A stretch of DNA of 14,695 bases from an uncultured Clostridia bacterium. GTDB lineage: Bacteria; Bacillota; Clostridia; TANB77; CAG-508. Position 1 is the stretch's first letter. Each line of letters starts with the position of its first letter. The stretch is taken from positions 1 to 14,695 of the forward strand of contig CANRQH010000026.1 in NCBI GenBank assembly GCA_947632745.1. Direction: 5' to 3'. A model generated the notes under the pieces. The model was not told the DNA's origin and searched no databases. It was given only the letters and a program-made list of their open reading frames with translations. This document shows positions 13,277 to 14,695 of this stretch, in pieces. A program made the translations under genes and the position numbers.

Positions 13277-14412
13277 ATTTAGGAGAATTTATTGAGGAAC
13301 AAATTTTTAGTTGGACATATGGAGATGAACAAAAAGCAAAGACAGAATGGAAAGGTTCAAATAATCCATATGAATCATTACCTAGAATGGTTATGATGAC
13401 ATATAAAATACCTGATAGTATAAGTCAAATTGCTTTGCAAGGTGAATTCAATGAATTTGATTTGAATGTATTCTTTCAAGCTGAAGGAAAAGGTAAAGAT
13501 GCAAAATTTATATATAAAAATGAAGTTCAAAAATGGTTAGATTTAATTAGAGGTTCGTTTTTACCATCCAATATAGATGACTTAAAATTGGGACAAGATA
13601 AAAGACCACCAATGCCATATTCTGATGCTAGATTATTAAATATTTTAACACATACATTATGGTTTTTACCAAATGTTTCATCATGTGATGCAATGGAAAA
13701 CTTACTTAATGAAAGACAAAATACTTTTTATCATGATTATAAGATAATTAATTGTAGTGGTGCAAAAGCTGGTATTGGCTTAGATGCTTTAAAACCTGTT
13801 AGACTTGGAATGGATGACCCATTAAAAACTAAAACAATTACATTATCTTGTGGAAAGTTGACAACAGGGGTAACTGTAAAACCTTGGACAGGCGTATTTA
13901 TGTTAAGAAACTTAAAAAGTCCCGAATCATATTTTCAAACAGCTTTTAGAGCTCAATCACCATGGGAAATTACAAATTTATCATATACAGGTATAAATAA
14001 ACACGTTAATGATGAAACAATAGGTGGATGGGATACAGAAATAAGAAAGCAAGAATATGAAATTATGCTTTATAACCAACAAGAATCTATGAAGGAAAAT
14101 GAAAATCCATTTGATAAAATAATAGAAATTAATAACAATAATATAGAATATCCTGTAGAAAAAGATGCTGAAAACAAGAAAGAATCTGAAGTTATAGAAG
14201 ATGATGGTATATATAACAATACAATTGATGAGCAACTAGAAAAAATTAGTTCTGTTAAAATAGGTACATTAGTAATACATAAGAAGTTTGGAAAAGGACG
14301 AGTAATTTGGATAGATAAGAAGAGAACTCATATTAAGGTGAATTTTGGAGAGGGGGATAAACAATTCTTATTTCCTGATTCTATTATGAAAGGACATTTA
14401 AATATTATATAA
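13231..14412 (+). pseudogene. Restriction-type SF2 helicase, N-terminal half deleted
   Basis: The open frame carries LSGTPFRALNLGEF (from 13249), a motif III-like helicase element, then the second RecA domain with LTTGVTV (motif V, about 13857) and YFQTAFRAQSPW (motif VI, about 13932-13967). The DEAD/DEAH domain with Walker A and B, expected upstream, is absent, so it cannot be an ATPase. After the SPWEITN stretch the sequence changes to a low-complexity acidic linker, then a small C-terminal beta-barrel-like domain (IGTLVIHKKFGKGRV to the end). That tail type is seen on large helicase/methylase proteins of conjugative elements, and a second internal deletion may have fused it. The only start codons (for example ATG 13387) lie inside the helicase homology. 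Ends at TAA 14410-14412. Confidence 0.75.
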
Positions 14413-14487
14413 AAAGTAAATAACAAATGAATATTGTTTTAATTATATAAAAAATGATTCTTGATTTCTCAAAATCACTTATCAAGT

Positions 14488-14534
14488 GCTCATAACCCGA
14501 AGGCGCGTAGTCCAGAGTCTTACCCCCGCAACCA
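14488..14534 (+). pseudogene. Degenerate 3' half of initiator tRNA-fMet (likely attachment-site remnant)
   Basis: GCTCATAACCCGAAGG (14488-14503) matches the anticodon loop and 3' anticodon stem of bacterial tRNA-fMet, and CCCCCGCAACCA (14523-14534) matches its acceptor 3' end with CCA. The T arm between is altered: the loop reads CCAGAGT instead of a TTCGA-type loop and the stem has a mismatch. No 5' half, D arm or matching anticodon 5' strand precedes it. It lies immediately after the decayed helicase and just before a terminator, as expected of an att repeat left at one end of an element integrated into a tRNA gene. Confidence 0.72.
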
Positions 14535-14541
14535 AACTTAT

Positions 14542-14575
14542 ATCGTTACAGCTAACTAAGTTGTAGCGATTTTTT
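14542..14575 (+). terminator. Intrinsic terminator after the tRNA-fMet remnant
   Basis: Stem 14542-14553 with 14559-14570 (12 bp including two G-U type pairs), a five-base loop, then a run of T to 14575. It lies eight bases after the CCA of the tRNA remnant, like a normal tRNA terminator. Confidence 0.85.
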
Positions 14576-14592
14576 ATTGCTTGGAAATTGGC

Positions 14593-14601
14593 TGCTATAA
14601 T
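14593..14601 (+). promoter_or_regulatory. Candidate extended -10 promoter at the right edge
   Basis: TG-C-TATAAT (14593-14601) is an extended -10 element. The -35 position (TTTATT) is poor. No gene start is visible before the window ends, so 14576-14695 otherwise holds nothing I can support. Confidence 0.35.
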
Positions 14602-14695
14602 GCTGATAAATGACCTTCTTATGTCAAATTGGGAAGATTTTGGGAAACAAACATACTTCAAAACACTTAAAATTCAAATAAAATTCACAATTTAT

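Noticed and set aside
1..14695. CRISPR array, insertion sequence or toxin-antitoxin pair
   Set aside because: I found no regularly spaced repeats, transposase motifs or paired small genes; only hairpins and the single short tandem repeat listed were seen.

Overview
The window is AT-rich DNA (roughly 28% GC by eye), with AGA-dominated arginine codons, TAA stops, strong AGGAGG-type ribosome binding sites and sigma-A-like promoters. The gene families (a glucoamylase/GH94 glucan-synthase-type protein, a SWIM/SNF2 helicase, Ddl, RdgB) and tRNA-Met fit a low-GC Bacillota (Clostridia-like) chromosome. The species cannot be named from the sequence.

Layout. 1-5184 (+) is the 3' part of a very large cyclic beta-1,2-glucan synthase (NdvB/ChvB-type) gene, split over three reading frames. 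5189-5229 is a perfect hairpin between convergent genes. 5242-5730 (-) is an unrecognised 162-residue gene with clearly higher GC and its own promoter. 5875-5951 (-) is tRNA-Met(CAT) with a consensus promoter and a hairpin terminator. 6054-9369 (-) is a SWIM zinc-finger/SNF2 helicase, split over two frames. 9537-10574 (-) is D-Ala-D-Ala ligase and 10920-11525 (+) is an RdgB/HAM1 nucleotide pyrophosphatase. 11.6-14.5 kb is a decayed accessory segment: a zinc-ribbon gene cut off after six codons, two N6-adenine methyltransferase genes each with an in-frame stop, a helicase whose front half is deleted, and a degenerate 3' half of initiator tRNA-fMet followed by a terminator.

Main observation. 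The two longest chromosomal genes are interrupted by three +1 frameshifts. At every one the last zero-frame codon is CGG (257-259, 2568-2570, and 8865-8863 on the minus strand), and the correct downstream frame is recovered by skipping exactly one C, so that CGGN is read as GGN (Gly). I checked every CGG triplet in the glucan synthase, SNF2, ddl and rdgB genes, about 3,400 codons. The only three in frame are these three; all the others are out of frame. No downstream fragment has a plausible ribosome binding site, and each rejoined protein is otherwise intact with its conserved motifs. This looks like systematic +1 recoding at CGG, perhaps because CGG is unassigned or starved of tRNA, rather than independent pseudogene mutations. 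One counter-example is the GC-richer, apparently foreign gene at 5242-5730, which has an in-frame CGG at codon 17 with no sign of a shift.

The methyltransferase/helicase segment is different. Its lesions are nonsense substitutions and deletions without CGG, which is ordinary decay of a mobile or defence island.
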